Positions 30,883-41,413 are shown, counted from the first letter of the stretch. The stretch: DNA of 64,000 nt from Acholoe squamosa (GCA_949317995.1 OX439046.1:74354286-74418285), one strand, 5' to 3'. Notes: generated by a model from the letters alone, not told the origin. Numbers and translations are program-made.

Positions 30883-31135
30883 TTAACTCATTAAGGGCCA
30901 CCGATGCAGGAGTGCATCATGCCATTGGTTGTCATGATGCACCAATGAAGTGCTGGTGAGTCTGCTAGACCCACCAGCACCTGCCAGCACTCACCAGCAC
31001 TTTTAACTCAGTGAGGGCCGCTGATGCAGGAGTGCTTCATGTCCATTGGTTATTATGATGCACCAATGAAGTGCTGGTGAGTCTGCTAGACTCGCCAGCA
31101 CTTCATGATGTATTGATGCCCTTAGAGGGTTAATA
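30883..31135. mobile_element. Two truncated P-family elements in tandem
   Basis: Each half starts with TTTAACTC...AAGGGCC(A/G)C(C/T)GATGCAGG and proceeds through the arm to AATGAAGTGCTGGTGAGTCT. The second starts at about 31003. Only the last ends normally (CCTTAGAGGGTTAA). The pair arose by tandem duplication of a half element. Confidence 0.85.
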
Positions 31136-31284
31136 TAAATGTGACTTATCGCCAAAAGGCCATGCTGACAGCATGATGGAGGGTGAGGAGTTGACAGCAG
31201 GGTGTTCACAGGGGGTCTCAGGTACTTCAGATATAGTGTATAACACAGGGCCTGAAGGACCTTTCTCCCTCACTGAGCCTCCTT

Positions 31285-32020
31285 TAACCTATTAGCCATG
31301 TACATTCTGATGCTGCATTAAAGCACATTGGCTCTGGTCAATTCTGAATACAGCCCTGGTGGGTAGACTGGCAGGGCTGCCTTTATGCATCATGCCGCTG
31401 TAATAGACCTGGGTTGATGCACTTCTGGGGGATTGGCATGATGCATCAATGTGCATTTTTCGCCAGGGCTTCATTAGTATTAGTGTGGAGCACACTACTG
31501 TACCCTTAAATGGGTTGAGGGCTGCATTTGGCCTCAAAGATCTAGACACATGCTCATTTATCTTGATGAGGCACCAATGCAGTGCTGGTAAGTCAAATTG
31601 CCAGCACCGCATTGCATGGTGCATCAACCCTAGGAGTGTAACAACCAATAGGGTCAGTACACTGAAAAACTGAAAGGCATGAAACTAGTCAGTGCAGATT
31701 TAAGTCCTCAGGTTGACGATAACTAAAACTACAGCTTTAGGTCATCAAAGTGGCGACTTTAGGTCGTCATCCTGACCACCTAAGTCATCAGTATGACGAC
31801 TTTCTAGTGTCAGTATGACGAGTTTAGGTGGTCATTTGACCTTGACTACCCTAAACTCGTCTGTATTGACGAGTTTTAGGCGGCGGCATGTTTTCTGTGT
31901 ATGGTGGGTGAATACAGCCCTGGTGGTGGTCTACAAGTACTCACCAGGGTTACATTAATGCCTCCTTTAGACATATACTTGGGTATCATGCCTTAAAGCA
32001 CTCTGTGACCATGAAGGGTT
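31285..32020. mobile_element. Decayed P-family element interrupted by a CACTGAAAA foldback
   Basis: Hairpin pieces before the insertion (ACAGCCCTGGTGGGTAGA, GCAGTGCTGGTAAGTC) and after it (ATACAGCCCTGGTGGTGGTC, CTCACCAGGGTTACATTAAT, ending GAAGGGTTAA) belong to P sequence, split by the element at 31660-31899. Confidence 0.7.
31660..31899. mobile_element. CACTGAAAA foldback, copy 1
   Basis: Starts CACTGAAAAACTGAAAGGC and ends TTTTCTGTG, with TA on both sides (31658-31659, 31900-31901). The interior is built of TTTAGGTCRTCA and AGTATGACGA blocks in both orientations. One side of the long palindrome seen in copy 3 is partly lost. TA flanks suggest a Tc1/mariner-like non-autonomous element. Confidence 0.85.
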
Positions 32021-32400
32021 AAAGGTAAAGTGGTTTTCTCCCTGAGTGAGTTTTCTTTATAGACACCTTCATTGTACACAAACAGGTGGGCTGGTAGGGG
32101 GAGGGGGGCAGGATGTGGGAAAGACACCTGCTGTAAAAACCTGTCTATAAGGCACACCTTGTGTATTATAAGGTAGACCTTAAGTCCATGGAAGACCCTT
32201 GATATTAGTCAGATTTTCGGCATTTTTGTACGGTTTAAACTATATGATCCTTGCCTATATGGTTTATGCGGCACACATAAACATCAGCAAAATGTACATT
32301 GGCACAAAGCACATCCTTATATATAAGCCGATCGCTGTTTTTTTTTACGGTACATAGGCCATAATGCCGCCATAGATTGCTGACCCTCCCACTACCATTC
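32021..32400. other. No gene; 'aaggcacacc' sequence
   Basis: TCTATAAGGCACACCTTGTG (about 32142-32161) and ATAAGGTAGACCTTAAG resemble 51263-51310 and the 18-bp repeat at 17791. It may be an old shared element, but its limits cannot be set. Confidence 0.45.
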
Positions 32401-32401
32401 A

Positions 32402-32840
32402 CACTGTAACCGGTTAATGGCCATTAATCCCTTTGTGAATGGTCATCAATGCATCAGGCTGATAATTATGCATTAATGCATCATGCCCATTGGTCATCAT
32501 GATGCATTAATGTATCATGCCCGTTGGTTGTCATGATACATTAATGCATCATGCCCACTGGTCGTCATGATGCATTAATATATCATGCCCATTGGTCATC
32601 ATGATGCATGAATGCATCATGCCCATTGGTCATCATGATGCATTAATGCATCATGTCCATTGGTCGTCATGATGCATTAATGCATCATGCCCATTGGTCA
32701 TCATGATGCATTAATGCATCATGCCCAATGGTGGTCATGATGCATGGATGCAGCAGTTTTAATTAGCTCGCCAATATAGGGTAGGGTTAGATATAGTTAT
32801 TGGCCAGAGGGTTAGCATAATGTACCATAGGATCTGATCA
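32402..32840. mobile_element. P-family element with amplified arm
   Basis: TAACCGGTTAATGGCC opens a copy whose left arm is multiplied into a 34-bp array. It continues with GGATGCAGCAGTTTTAATTA (hairpin 1 remnant) and a weak hinge, AGAGGGTTAGCATAATG. The right half is missing. Confidence 0.8.
32469..32745 (+). repeat. 34-bp array, eight units
   Basis: Same unit as 25343-25548 (GCATTAATGCATCATGCCCA, TTGGTCRTCATGAT). Two arrays in unrelated copies show that the arm is prone to tandem growth. Confidence 0.95.
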
Positions 32841-32992
32841 TGAATGTGGCTCTGGTTTATTAGTAAACTCTGACACCAAGGCTGCATAATTTCCACCACA
32901 ATGGCCCAAATATGGCTACCTATGGTCTATTAGAGGCCTATGATATGAAAGCAACCCCCGCCCCCCACCATGCAGATACCCGCATTTTAGAT

Positions 32993-32998
<6 letters not shown>

Positions 32999-33057
<59 letters not shown>
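32999..33057. repeat. (TA)n microsatellite
   Basis: About 29 uninterrupted TA units. Confidence 0.98.
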
Positions 33058-33059
<2 letters not shown>

Positions 33060-33124
33060 ACACCGGTATCCATTGTACAAATAAACAGGCCATACAGTGG
33101 GCAGTACACTATACACTGTAAACG

Positions 33125-33330
33125 AAGGTCTTCAAAATGACGGTGTAATCCTTGTCCCGTTATTTTTTTGGCAGAGATTCTTAGTACCACTGCACCGCCA
33201 TCTGGGGCTCCTTGTAAAAGCAACACTGGTTCACTGCTATGTGATTATGATGGGTCAGTGTTCAGTTTTACAATTTTCACTGGTAGATTCAACAGTTATA
33301 TTTTTACAGTGCAGTACCTGTACACCCATT
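33125..33330 (+). mobile_element. ACTGTAA-family element
   Basis: GTAATCCTTGTCCCGTT, GCAGAGATTCTTAGTACCAC, AACACTGGTTCACTGCTATG, CAGTGTTCAGTTTTACA and AGATTCAACAGTTATATTTTTACAGTG. The 5' end is diverged. Confidence 0.8.
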
Positions 33331-33435
33331 CTGTGGTATCTATACCATACACAGTAATACAATCAATACTATAAGCCATATAGAGATAAGGCCCAATAGA
33401 CCTGTCATAAAGCAATAACTACCACCCCCACCCCG

Positions 33436-33439
33436 CACA

Positions 33440-33476
<37 letters not shown>
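33436..33476 (+). repeat. (CA)n microsatellite
   Basis: About 20 CA dinucleotides with one interruption. Confidence 0.97.
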
Positions 33477-33478
<2 letters not shown>

Positions 33479-33559
33479 CTATACACCTACCAACTGTCTG
33501 CTTCTGTCTTTTCTATACATTTGATTTAATGGGCATTTTTCGGCAACATGCACAAAAAT

Positions 33560-34440
33560 GTATAGGGGATAAAATAGCATATTCATATATCATATTCAAT
33601 ATATGAGGAGAGGGCAAACAATCAAAATAACATGTTTTGATCTCTATGTGCGTATGGAAAAGAAAGGGATATTGTAGGAAAGATGTCCTGGACATATACC
33701 TCGGTATATTATCCATATACCGAGGTTGACGTTTTCTTAGTAGAGGGCTTGATCTGGTAGCTTGCAAGATAAGGTTTTGAGAACAGCCAACACGATGGGT
33801 ACCAGTTGTTATGTAATGCACCCTAAAACGTCTGCACTGAATGAAGGGAATCATCTCATTGGTCAATAATGTATCCTGCTAAGTCGGTATACGGCACATG
33901 GCTATTGTATTATTGACCAATGGGAAGCATCCCTGGCATTTACTGCGGAGACGGGGGCTGAAGGTGTTAGTCATAGTGCAGTCGGGGTCTAATGGCGGCC
34001 TCCATAGCCTAATGTGCTAATGCCCTATACATGATACAACAGTCAGCTAGTACTGAGTCCAGTGCTGCCCCCTGTCTGTATGTGCCCCGTCATCTCTCTC
34101 TCATCTTGTCTGGACGCTGCGTCCGTCCCGCGTCCGTCCCTCGTCACGTGACCAACAATGACCAGACGACATTTGGCCTGGCGCCATTTGATTCTCCTCC
34201 CTCCGTTGGTGTCGGCGTGTGTCCGTGACGCTGCATGATGTGATGGCCATACACGACGGGCACCAGCCTATCAAGTAGCTGTCTCCAAGCAGAGTAGTGC
34301 TACTGTAAACTGTAAGGATGTAATCTCCAGGACATCTTTCCTACAATATCCCTTTCTTTTCCATACGCACATAGAGATCAAAACATGTTATTTTGATTGT
34401 TTGCCCTCTCCTCATATATGAATATGCTATTTTATCCCTT
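33560..34440. mobile_element. Foldback element with arms of about 115 bp
   Basis: Left arm 33565-33690 and right arm 34330-34440 are complementary almost base for base (GGACATCTTTCCTACAATAT, CCATACGCACATAGAGATCA, TGTTTGCCCTCTCCTCATAT). The left arm has about 12 extra bases. The 640-bp interior holds no convincing ORF. Near-identical arms imply recent insertion or arm conversion. Confidence 0.88.
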
Positions 34441-35230
34441 TGTTTGCATTTCCAATAGCCCAAATCCGAATCTAATACCGTGAGAAAATGGCATCCAATT
34501 GATTATACTGTGATAACTCGCATATATACATAAGCCGTGCCTTGTACTCGAGGTATTACAGATTTGGACACTGCTGTATCACAGGTACCTACTGGTAATG
34601 GCAGTATACTTCCATGGTATTAATCACATCTCTGTTTTATGTTGGTTGGCTCCGTTCTTCCTAAGAGCCGTGTACCTCAATAAGCAATGTATTTCATGTT
34701 GCTTCCTTCCCCATCCAATTTCCCTGACACAATATTTATGGGCGTCTCCGGAGGTTAGCTGTTTTTTATAGACCTCCTATGTGTGGCTGTTGATGTCTCC
34801 TGCCGGGCTTCTCCTGTCCCTACCTATAGAACAGGGTGTGAAATCTCCTCGGAAATCCGCGTCTTTGATGCTCAGAGAGACCATCCCTGAGATCTATGCA
34901 ATTCCACTGAGAAAAGGATTTACCATTTGTAGGGGGGGGGGGTGGTCTGACTTACAATTTCTGCCAATATCATTCCAGATTGAGAAATGTTAGCATCCCA
35001 AAGGTAATTCCAAACATCCCTGTACAACATAGTGTGTTATATTCTGCCCAAAGAACATTTCAACCACTTTATCCTTCATAAAAAGCATGAACTAGCAAGC
35101 CGTATATTACGCTCCAGAGGAAATGGGTTTCAGGATTTCACGCCAAAGTTTTGTTAACCCTCTAAAAGCTGATAAAACTCCTCGTATACGCCACACCTGC
35201 GTATCAACCGCACCTTGAGTGTGGGAGAAT
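34441..35230. other. No gene seen
   Basis: No exon or shared repeat recognised. A run of ten G lies near 34934. Confidence 0.4.
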
Positions 35231-35232
35231 GC

Positions 35233-35420
35233 TATAGGACTCAGTATGGAGGCCTAGTGGAGCCGCCATTTTGAATTTTGCTGGTTGAGGTTAAACCCAC
35301 TGATAACACATACCATGATGGTACCTTGTCCCTGGGTAACACCCACTTCCAGGGACATGCTGGTCCCATCTTATCAGTGTGTGTCACTGGAACCAGCTAC
35401 AGATCAGCTAGTGGCCAATA
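35233..35420 (-). mobile_element. TATTGGCC...TCCTATA element, copy 1
   Basis: Reverse complement of 44226-44424 and 45819-46017, about 190 bp. It includes GGAGGCCTAGTGGAGCCGCC, TTGAATTTTGCTGGTTGAGG, CCAGGGACATGCTGGTCCCA and CTAGTGGCCAATA. The weak ends TATAGGA and CCAATA are imperfect inverted repeats. Non-coding. Confidence 0.88.
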
Positions 35421-35520
35421 GGCCCCACCAGGGTCCTAAAATGATTTCCTATATCCTATATTTTCAAACCCACCCAAATAAGCCACACCCTGACTTCACA
35501 CATCCTACTCTGTAAGAATA

Positions 35521-35708
35521 AAATGTCGTCAAAATAATGCTGAAATCCTTGTTCAAAGGTTGCCAGAGATTGCTTGTACCACAGTGTGTACTAGGGGACT
35601 ACTTCTTCATTGTAGAAACTACACTGCTTCACTGCAATGCAATTGCTCATTGCTCATTGATACAAGGATCGCTGGTACTGAAGATTCAAGAGTTATTTCT
35701 TAGAGTAA
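35521..35708 (+). mobile_element. ACTGTAA-family element
   Basis: AATGTCGTCAAAATAATGCT, GAAATCCTTGTTCAAAGGTT, GTAGAAACTACACTGCTTCA and TTCAAGAGTTATTTCTTAGAGTAA. The region after CACAGTGTGTA is rearranged. It lies seven bases before a P copy. Confidence 0.82.
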
Positions 35709-35714
35709 ATGTCG

Positions 35715-35872
35715 GTACACTCCTTGAGGGTCCGGATGATGCACTTTGGCAGAATCAGCATGATGCACCCCCGGAGGGTCAACATGATGCACCAATGAAG
35801 TGCTGGCAAGCAGTCTCGCCAGCACTTGATTGGTGCATCATGTCGACATGATGCACTCCTGCATTAGCTATC
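35715..35872. mobile_element. P-family element, right half
   Basis: Two hinge pieces (TTGAGGGTCCGGATGATGC, GGAGGGTCAACATGATGC) precede a good hairpin 2 and a shortened right arm (CATGTCGACATGATGCACTC). Confidence 0.85.
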
Positions 35873-36109
35873 ACGTCAGAAGCTTGTTAAACTGCCAGAT
35901 GGTGTTTTAGACCCTGGGATGGTCGTGTACTGTAATCGTGCCTCTCCTGTATACTGTTGATGTTTGTCGTCAGACCCTCATAAAGCCACCAGGGAAGATG
36001 GCTACTGTATTGGGTTGGAGTGTGGGTGGAAGGTAGGTTTCTAGGAGGGAGGATTCGGAATAAACTGGAATAAACCCTCTAAGGGCCGCAGATACAATAT
36101 ACTGTATAG

Positions 36110-36225
36110 GATGCACTGTAAAATAATGTCATCGAAATACTGGTGCAAACCTCATCTAAAATTTGCCAGAGAGACCCATTGTTATTTTCACAGAGATTCC
36201 TTGTACATTTTTTTACTACTTTACT
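36110..36225 (+). mobile_element. ACTGTAA-family element, 3'-truncated
   Basis: CACTGTAAAATAATGTCATC, then TTGCCAGAGAGACC and TTTTCACAGAGATTCCTTGTAC. The remainder is replaced by unrelated T-rich sequence. Confidence 0.75.
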
Positions 36226-36317
36226 ACTTAACCTGGGGCTTGAATCTATAAGTGTGTGAAACCTAAAAAAAAGGCCACTTTGGAATGGTGCATATCTCAC
36301 TTTAGGAGTCTACTGTA

Positions 36318-36502
36318 TATTGGCCGGTATAAGCGCCGGGTTTTGAATGAGTGCCTGTTTGAATAAAGGCAGTGGTTAAGGGGTATTGGAATTTTGAAAT
36401 ACAATTTTAGGTCTTGAATAACGCCAGTCTTGAATGAACGCCGGGGGGAAAAGCCTAGTTGGAATTAACGAGCACCCGGACACTTATACCGGCCAATATT
36501 GT
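36318..36502. mobile_element. TAAGCGCC-family element with paired ends
   Basis: Ends TATTGGCCGGTATAAGCGCC and CACTTATACCGGCCAATA are inverted repeats of about 18 bp. The interior repeats 'TTGAATAA/GAACGCC'. This is the only copy in which the inverted ends are clear, and it defines the family limits. Confidence 0.8.
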
Positions 36503-36605
36503 ATGGATGCATCACTGGTGAGTTACTCACCAGGGCTACAGCCATGCATCATGACGACCAATGGGCATGATGCATTTAATGCACCTTACGGCCCTAAAAG
36601 GGTGA
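36503..36605. mobile_element. P-family element, right part
   Basis: Hairpin 1 (GGTGAGTTACTCACCAGGGC), right arm CATGACGACCAATGGGCATG, end ACGGCCCTAAAAGGGTGA. It abuts the TAAGCGCC element. Confidence 0.85.
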
Positions 36606-37369
36606 GATCATTGAGAAAGGGGTGGGGGGGGGACACGCATGTATACATCCCTCCCAAAGAGCATGTTTACATTGGCACTCCCATAGATGACTCTCATTCA
36701 GGTAGTACCCCCCCCCCCCGAACACACACCCTCACCCTCACCCGATCCCACTATCCACCCACTAACACTGTCCAAGTAGCCTGCCATAAAGCACTGCATC
36801 CACCCACTCTCCACCAGAGTCCTATGCAATGAATTGAGTTCCTGTGAATTTTGCCCCATGCACGGGGTCCCACGGCATTGGTAGATGTCCACTTATTTTA
36901 CTCTCCCATAATATGGAAAATAAATTCCACAATATTAGATGGTAGCGAACCTCCTTTCCTCTCATTAATAATCAAGTGCAGCCCCCCCCCCCTTCCCCAC
37001 TTATCAGAGAGCTGGAGCAGCTGTATCCCAGAGGTGTCATTTTGTTACCATCAGTGTTTTCTGGCCATTAGAGTCACCCCCATAAACATATCATAAGTTG
37101 ATGTCTAGTGGCATTATGATAGAAAATTATGTCACTGTATGTTGCACTCTGTTGATGTTCAGATGGGCAAAAATGTGGAAAGCAGTCTGGGATTGCAAAG
37201 CAGCTGCCAAACCCTACCCTTTTCATATAGTATCTATAGAAGCAGCGCAGCCCGTGGGGGCGGCTGATGGGATAGGTGGGAGCAGCCATGTACTGGAGGG
37301 ACCATTTATTATCATTATCAACGGGGTGCTCATGTTTGTTTTTTCTTGTTTTGTTATGTTTTGTTGTTG
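36606..37369. other. No gene seen
   Basis: Runs of C near 36709 and 36980 and repeated CCCTCACC near 36730. No exon supported. Confidence 0.4.
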
Positions 37370-37612
37370 TTTCGGGGTTTGGGATGATTTTGACCCCTGT
37401 TCAGAGGGGCATGATGGATTTTAGGCCTCCTTGATCAGGTGTAGTCCGTTTTATTTAGAAAAAGTACAAAGTCATATACTATAGTTCAAAGAGGAAGAAA
37501 ATGTTTCTCCCTTCCAGTACTAAATACTGTTGAATGGTGATGTGAATAGATTTCATACATCCGCACAAAGGAGAATCACCCCTTCCACAGGTTGATAAAT
37601 AATGGCCATCCC
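37370..37612. mobile_element. GGGAGTG element, decayed
   Basis: TTTTGACCCCTGTTCAGAGG, ATACTATAGTTCAAAGAGGA and the end GGTTGATAAATAATGGCCAT match the order in 23889-24191. The left end is lost. Confidence 0.6.
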
Positions 37613-37659
37613 TCTTTAACTGTGGTGGTTGGGGACTGACTGTGGGGTGTATTTTTGTC

Positions 37660-37784
37660 ATATTGTGGATGATGTGGATGATGTGGAGCAGGGTGTGTTT
37701 AGACCTGATGTAGACTGCTGAAAGCTCCCTCCTCACTCTGACTATTACCTCTGGGACCTGCCGCCACCAGCTGCACCAGCTTTT
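37660..37784 (+). repeat. Host-type duplicated unit, copy 1
   Basis: AGACCTGATGTAGACTGCTGAAAG, ACCTCTGGGACCTGC and CAGCTGC align with 38128-38270. A P element sits immediately after each copy. Confidence 0.7.
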
Positions 37785-38127
37785 TAACCCTTTAAGAGCC
37801 GCTAATATATTAGTGCAACATGCCCATTGGTCGCCATGATGCACCAATGAAGTGCTGGCGAGATGCTCACCAGCACTTCATTGGTGCATCATGGCGACTC
37901 TCTGGGAGTTTGTGTATCAACTCTGTGGGGTCAGCGTGATGCACCAATGAAGTGCTGGTGCGACTGCTCACTGGCACTTCATTGGAGCATCATGCCAACC
38001 CTCCAGGAGTTTATGTATCAACCCCATAGGGTCGGCATGATGTACCAATGAAATGATGCTGAGACTGCTTGCCAGCACTTCATTGGTGCATCATGACGAC
38101 CACTGGGCATGATGCAATCCTGCAATA
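37785..38127. mobile_element. P-family element with three hairpins
   Basis: Starts TTAACCCTTTAAGAGCCGC. Three hairpin-2 modules start at 37846, 37946 and 38047 (period 100-101 bp), separated by hinges GTATCAACTCTGTGGGGTCA and GTATCAACCCCATAGGGTCG. The right arm ends early at CAATCCTGCAATA. An independent case of the 7615-7937 form. Confidence 0.92.
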
Positions 38128-38270
38128 CATTTTTGTGGATGTATGTTTGTCATAGATCTGATATAGACTGGTGAAAGGCCCCTCCACACCCTGTCTACCA
38201 CCTCTGGGACCTGCAGCAGGTTTTAACTGCGCCCACAGCTGCTCCCAGGACTGAGCTCAGCACAGCAGGG
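38128..38270 (+). repeat. Host-type duplicated unit, copy 2
   Basis: AGATCTGATATAGACTGGTGAAAGG, ACCTCTGGGACCTGCAGC, then ACAGCTGCTCCCAGGACTGA. The last part also resembles the sequence before the P copy at 43617. Confidence 0.7.
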
Positions 38271-38482
38271 CTTTAACCATTTAAGGGCCACTGATGCAGG
38301 AGTGCATCGTGCCTGTTGGTCGTCATGATGCACCACTGCACACCAGCACTTCATGAGTGCATCATGCTGACCCTTTGGGGGTCAGCATGATGCATGAATG
38401 CAGCCCTGGCTTGAACTCATTATGGCTGCATTCATGCATTTCGACAACCATTGGGCATGATACATTGGCAGCCGGTATGGGG
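38271..38482. mobile_element. P-family element
   Basis: TTTAACCATTTAAGGGCCAC, arm CATCGTGCCTGTTGGTCG, a shortened hairpin 2, hinge GACCCTTTGGGGGTCAGC, hairpin 1 (ATGAATGCAGCCCTGG / GGCTGCATTCATGC), right arm CAACCATTGGGCATGATAC. The right terminus is broken. Confidence 0.85.
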
Positions 38483-38758
38483 CTTATAGACTAGAAAGGT
38501 GGCCTTGGTCCTAATTAATGATATAAAAGGGTCATGATACACAAATGCAGAATTCTATATTATAATCTATAGCATGCTTGTCACCCCTGTATTGTGACTG
38601 CAATGAATCTACATGTATGTCAGACCTCTAGTGTGGCTTTATCAATACATCAAGAGTTTATGTGCCCCCATTTCTATGCACTACTCACGCCGATGGAGGT
38701 GGATGCAATGTGCTGGCCCATGCTTGGTCACCCATGTTCTGCCAAACAAATGTTTTCA

Positions 38759-38938
38759 CAGTGCTGAACACCGGATTTGGAAAAAGAGGGGGTGCGGTCC
38801 AAAAGAAGGGGGCATACCCCCTATTTTTGAGCAAATTTTAGGGTCCTACATAATACAGTTCAACAGTTAAGTACTGGCAAAAAGGAGCGGTGTGCGCCCC
38901 TGCACCCCCACCCCCCACTTGGTGTAAATTCTCCACTG
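38759..38938. mobile_element. CAGTGG-family element, copy 1
   Basis: CAGTGCTGAACACCGGATTTGG starts the element and TCTCCACTG ends it. GTGCGGTCCAAAAGAAGGGG and GGGGGCATACCCC are shared with 53844-54029. Ends of the CAGNGG...CCACTG type are usual in hAT elements. Confidence 0.65.
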
Positions 38939-39200
38939 AATTTTCTATTCTAGACTACACATATTGAGAACGTACATATATACCTCTATAGTAGAGCTAC
39001 ATAGAGCAAGCTTTAGTCAGAATAAACAACACATTGCATGCCAACCATGTAGTAGTCCCAATTAGATTGGCTGCTCTGTGTTTTTCACACACGTGATGTC
39101 CCATATATAACCCTCCCCCATGGCTAACGGTATATATACACTGCATCCACCTGCTCATCACTATAGGGGGCGCTAGTGGCGTGGTCCCGCAGCCAGGGGC
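38939..39200. other. No gene seen
   Basis: No recognised feature. Confidence 0.4.
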
Positions 39201-39206
39201 TTTTAA

Positions 39207-39592
39207 CCCTTAAAGGGCCACATGCTGCTTATCTATTCATGTTGGTCGGTCGTCATGATGCATGAATGCAGTGCTGCAGATGCTCACCAAGTCTGCATCG
39301 GTGCATCATGCTGACCATGGGAGTGTATTATCTATAGCTGTAAGGAGGTGGCACTTACGAGTAACTCGCTAGAGCTGTATTCATGTAACATGCAGATATA
39401 TACCGAGATAGCAGATTGTCCTAAGGGCACAGCCATACATTAATGCAACTTGCCACGGCTACATCGGTGCATCATGTTAACCCTGTACTCCTGGGGGTCA
39501 CCAATGATGCACCAATAAAGTGACGAAGAGCAGATACTCCAGCACTCCAATGGTGCATCATGCCGACCAATGGGCCCTTGAAGTGTTATATA
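39207..39592. mobile_element. P-family elements, compound and decayed
   Basis: TTAACCCTTAAAGGGCCAC opens the first. Two hairpin-1-like modules, a hinge (AACCCTGTACTCCTGGGGGTCA) and a diverged hairpin 2 follow, ending CAATGGGCCCTTGAAGTG. Probably two copies fused. Confidence 0.75.
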
Positions 39593-39689
39593 ATATGAGG
39601 GGGAGGTACACCGGTGGCTGCTAGCCTCCCCCATGGCATGCCTGCACCTAGCCCGCTTATCTACATTAATGATAATAGATTGTTTTATA

Positions 39690-39935
39690 CCCTGTAAGGG
39701 CCTTTAATGTAGGACTGCATCATGCCCATTGATCGGCATGATGCTCCAATGAAGTCTGCTCGCCAGCACTTCATTGGAGCATCATGTCAACCTTACGGGA
39801 GTGTCTCTCCCCCCGAGGGCCGACATGATGCTTGAATGTAGCCCCGGCGAGTTACTCGCCAGGGCTACATCCATATATCATGCTTACCAATGGATTAATG
39901 CATCAGCGGTCCTTAGAGGGTTGACGGGCAATGGA
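39690..39935. mobile_element. P-family element, inverted order
   Basis: CCCTGTAAGGGCCTTTAATG to CAGCGGTCCTTAGAGGGTTGA. Hairpin 2 comes first, then hinge AACCTTACGGGAGTGTCTCT ... GAGGGCCGACATGATGC, then a perfect hairpin 1 (AGCCCCGGCGAGT / ACTCGCCAGGGCT). Confidence 0.9.
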
Positions 39936-40138
39936 TTGTATACTATTAAAGTAGCTGACCTGGTCCCGGCACCATGCACAGCCTTAAGCTAACAATATGA
40001 GCAGACATACAGATTGGAGCATCCATATACCCTCACACAGAGGCCCCTTACCCTCTGTTTGAGCTAACAGGATCATCCCATGTTAGGCCCTCATACAACA
40101 GGCTACACAGTGTAATACACTTGGGGGGACATGAACAT

Positions 40139-40310
40139 TTAACCCTTAGTGGGGCAAATAGTGGATTAATGCATCATCTTAGTTAGTGCATCAGGCCTGC
40201 CAGGACAGCATGATGCATGAATGCAGCATTGGAGAGTTTCATGCATCAAGATTATAGAAGAGACAATGTATCAAAACACAATGCTGCCCATGTACCCTTT
40301 AATGCCATTA
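40139..40310. mobile_element. P-family element, decayed
   Basis: TTAACCCTTAGTGGGGCAAA, arm TTAATGCATCATC, hinge CCTGCCAGGACAGCATGATGC, hairpin-1 remnant GAATGCAGCATTGGAGAG, end GTACCCTTTAAT. Confidence 0.7.
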
Positions 40311-40945
40311 GTGGAGGAGTTAGTGATTCTGATTGGTCTTCCTGATGCACCAATGAAGTGCTAGTGCTCATCAGGACTTCATAGGAGTATCATGCCAACC
40401 CTCCGGAAGTGTATCAGCTCTGTAGAGTCAGCATGATACATGAACGCAAGAGTGAGTAACTCGCCAGTGGCTTTCTGGAAGCTTGAGGCAATCTGATCTT
40501 AAGTTGACATGATGCATTGATTTAGCTCTTGGTGAGCAGGGTCGGATTCAGGATTTCAAAATTTGGGTTAAATTCTAGGGTAAAAAGAGGTAGATAAACT
40601 CTTAAGTACAGGTAAAAAGGAGGGTTGTGCGGCCCCGCGCCCCCATCTATATCCGCCACTGGTGAATCACTCACCATTGCTGCATCCATGCATCATGCTG
40701 ACCCTAATGGGCTGATACTCTACAGGAGATCCAGCATGATGCGCGAATGCAGTGCTGGCCAGCATAATAGAGATTCACCAATACCATCACTCTTGCATCA
40801 CTCTTGACTAACTCGCGAGTTATAATGGGAGAGTGTATCGACCTCCATGGGGTCTGCATGATGCAAGAATGTAGCTCTGGTGACACCAGGGCTGCATTCA
40901 TGCTGCATGAAGCCAAGGGATAAGGATACTCTGTAGCCCGTGAAG
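40311..40945. mobile_element. Series of decayed P-family modules with a nested element
   Basis: Successive modules: CACCAATGAAGTGCTAGTGC / CAGGACTTCATAGGAG; hinge CTCTGTAGAGTCAGCATGATAC; AACGCAAGAGTGAGTAACTCGCC; then an interruption at 40537-40661; then CTCACCATTGCTGCATCCATGC, further hinges, and an end GAAGGGTTTAA. At least two original copies. Confidence 0.7.
40537..40661. mobile_element. Short CAGGG...CCACTG element inside a P hairpin
   Basis: CAGGGTCGGATTCAGGATTT to ATATCCGCCACTG, 125 bp, bounded by GTGAG on the left and GTGAA on the right. Removing it rejoins TTGGTGA with ATCACTCACC, a normal P hairpin loop. Confidence 0.65.
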
Positions 40946-41413
40946 GGTTTAATAGGATATGTTGGAGAACATGAAAACTTAATGGGATATGATGTATATA
41001 GGGGATTCCCCATGGTCGGTGTGAAACTACATATGCGGGATGGTTATTACGTGATGGTTATCATGTTTTGTAACGTGTCCCCGGAGTAGATACAACAGGA
41101 GCATCATGTAGGGACATGATTTCACATTAGGTGTGCTCTCCTATATAATGGTGCAGGTTATTTACCAGCCTTTCAAGATCAGATAGAGCATGTACATGCA
41201 GTAGGGGCATTGTTTCTGGTCACTCAAAAAAGACAATGATTATATGATAGCCTTTGAGGTGTTTGTTTAGAGGTAATTATACAGGACGATGCTTTTTTTC
41301 TGTTCTTGTGGGCGGCAGAGAAATTTGCCTTATATTCTTAAAGATTTTTAAGGTATTCACTAAATATGTCTTCAGGAACGATTGAGTTTGCAATGCAGCA
41401 GTCACACTCCCTC
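40946..41413. other. No gene seen
   Basis: No recognised feature. Confidence 0.4.
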
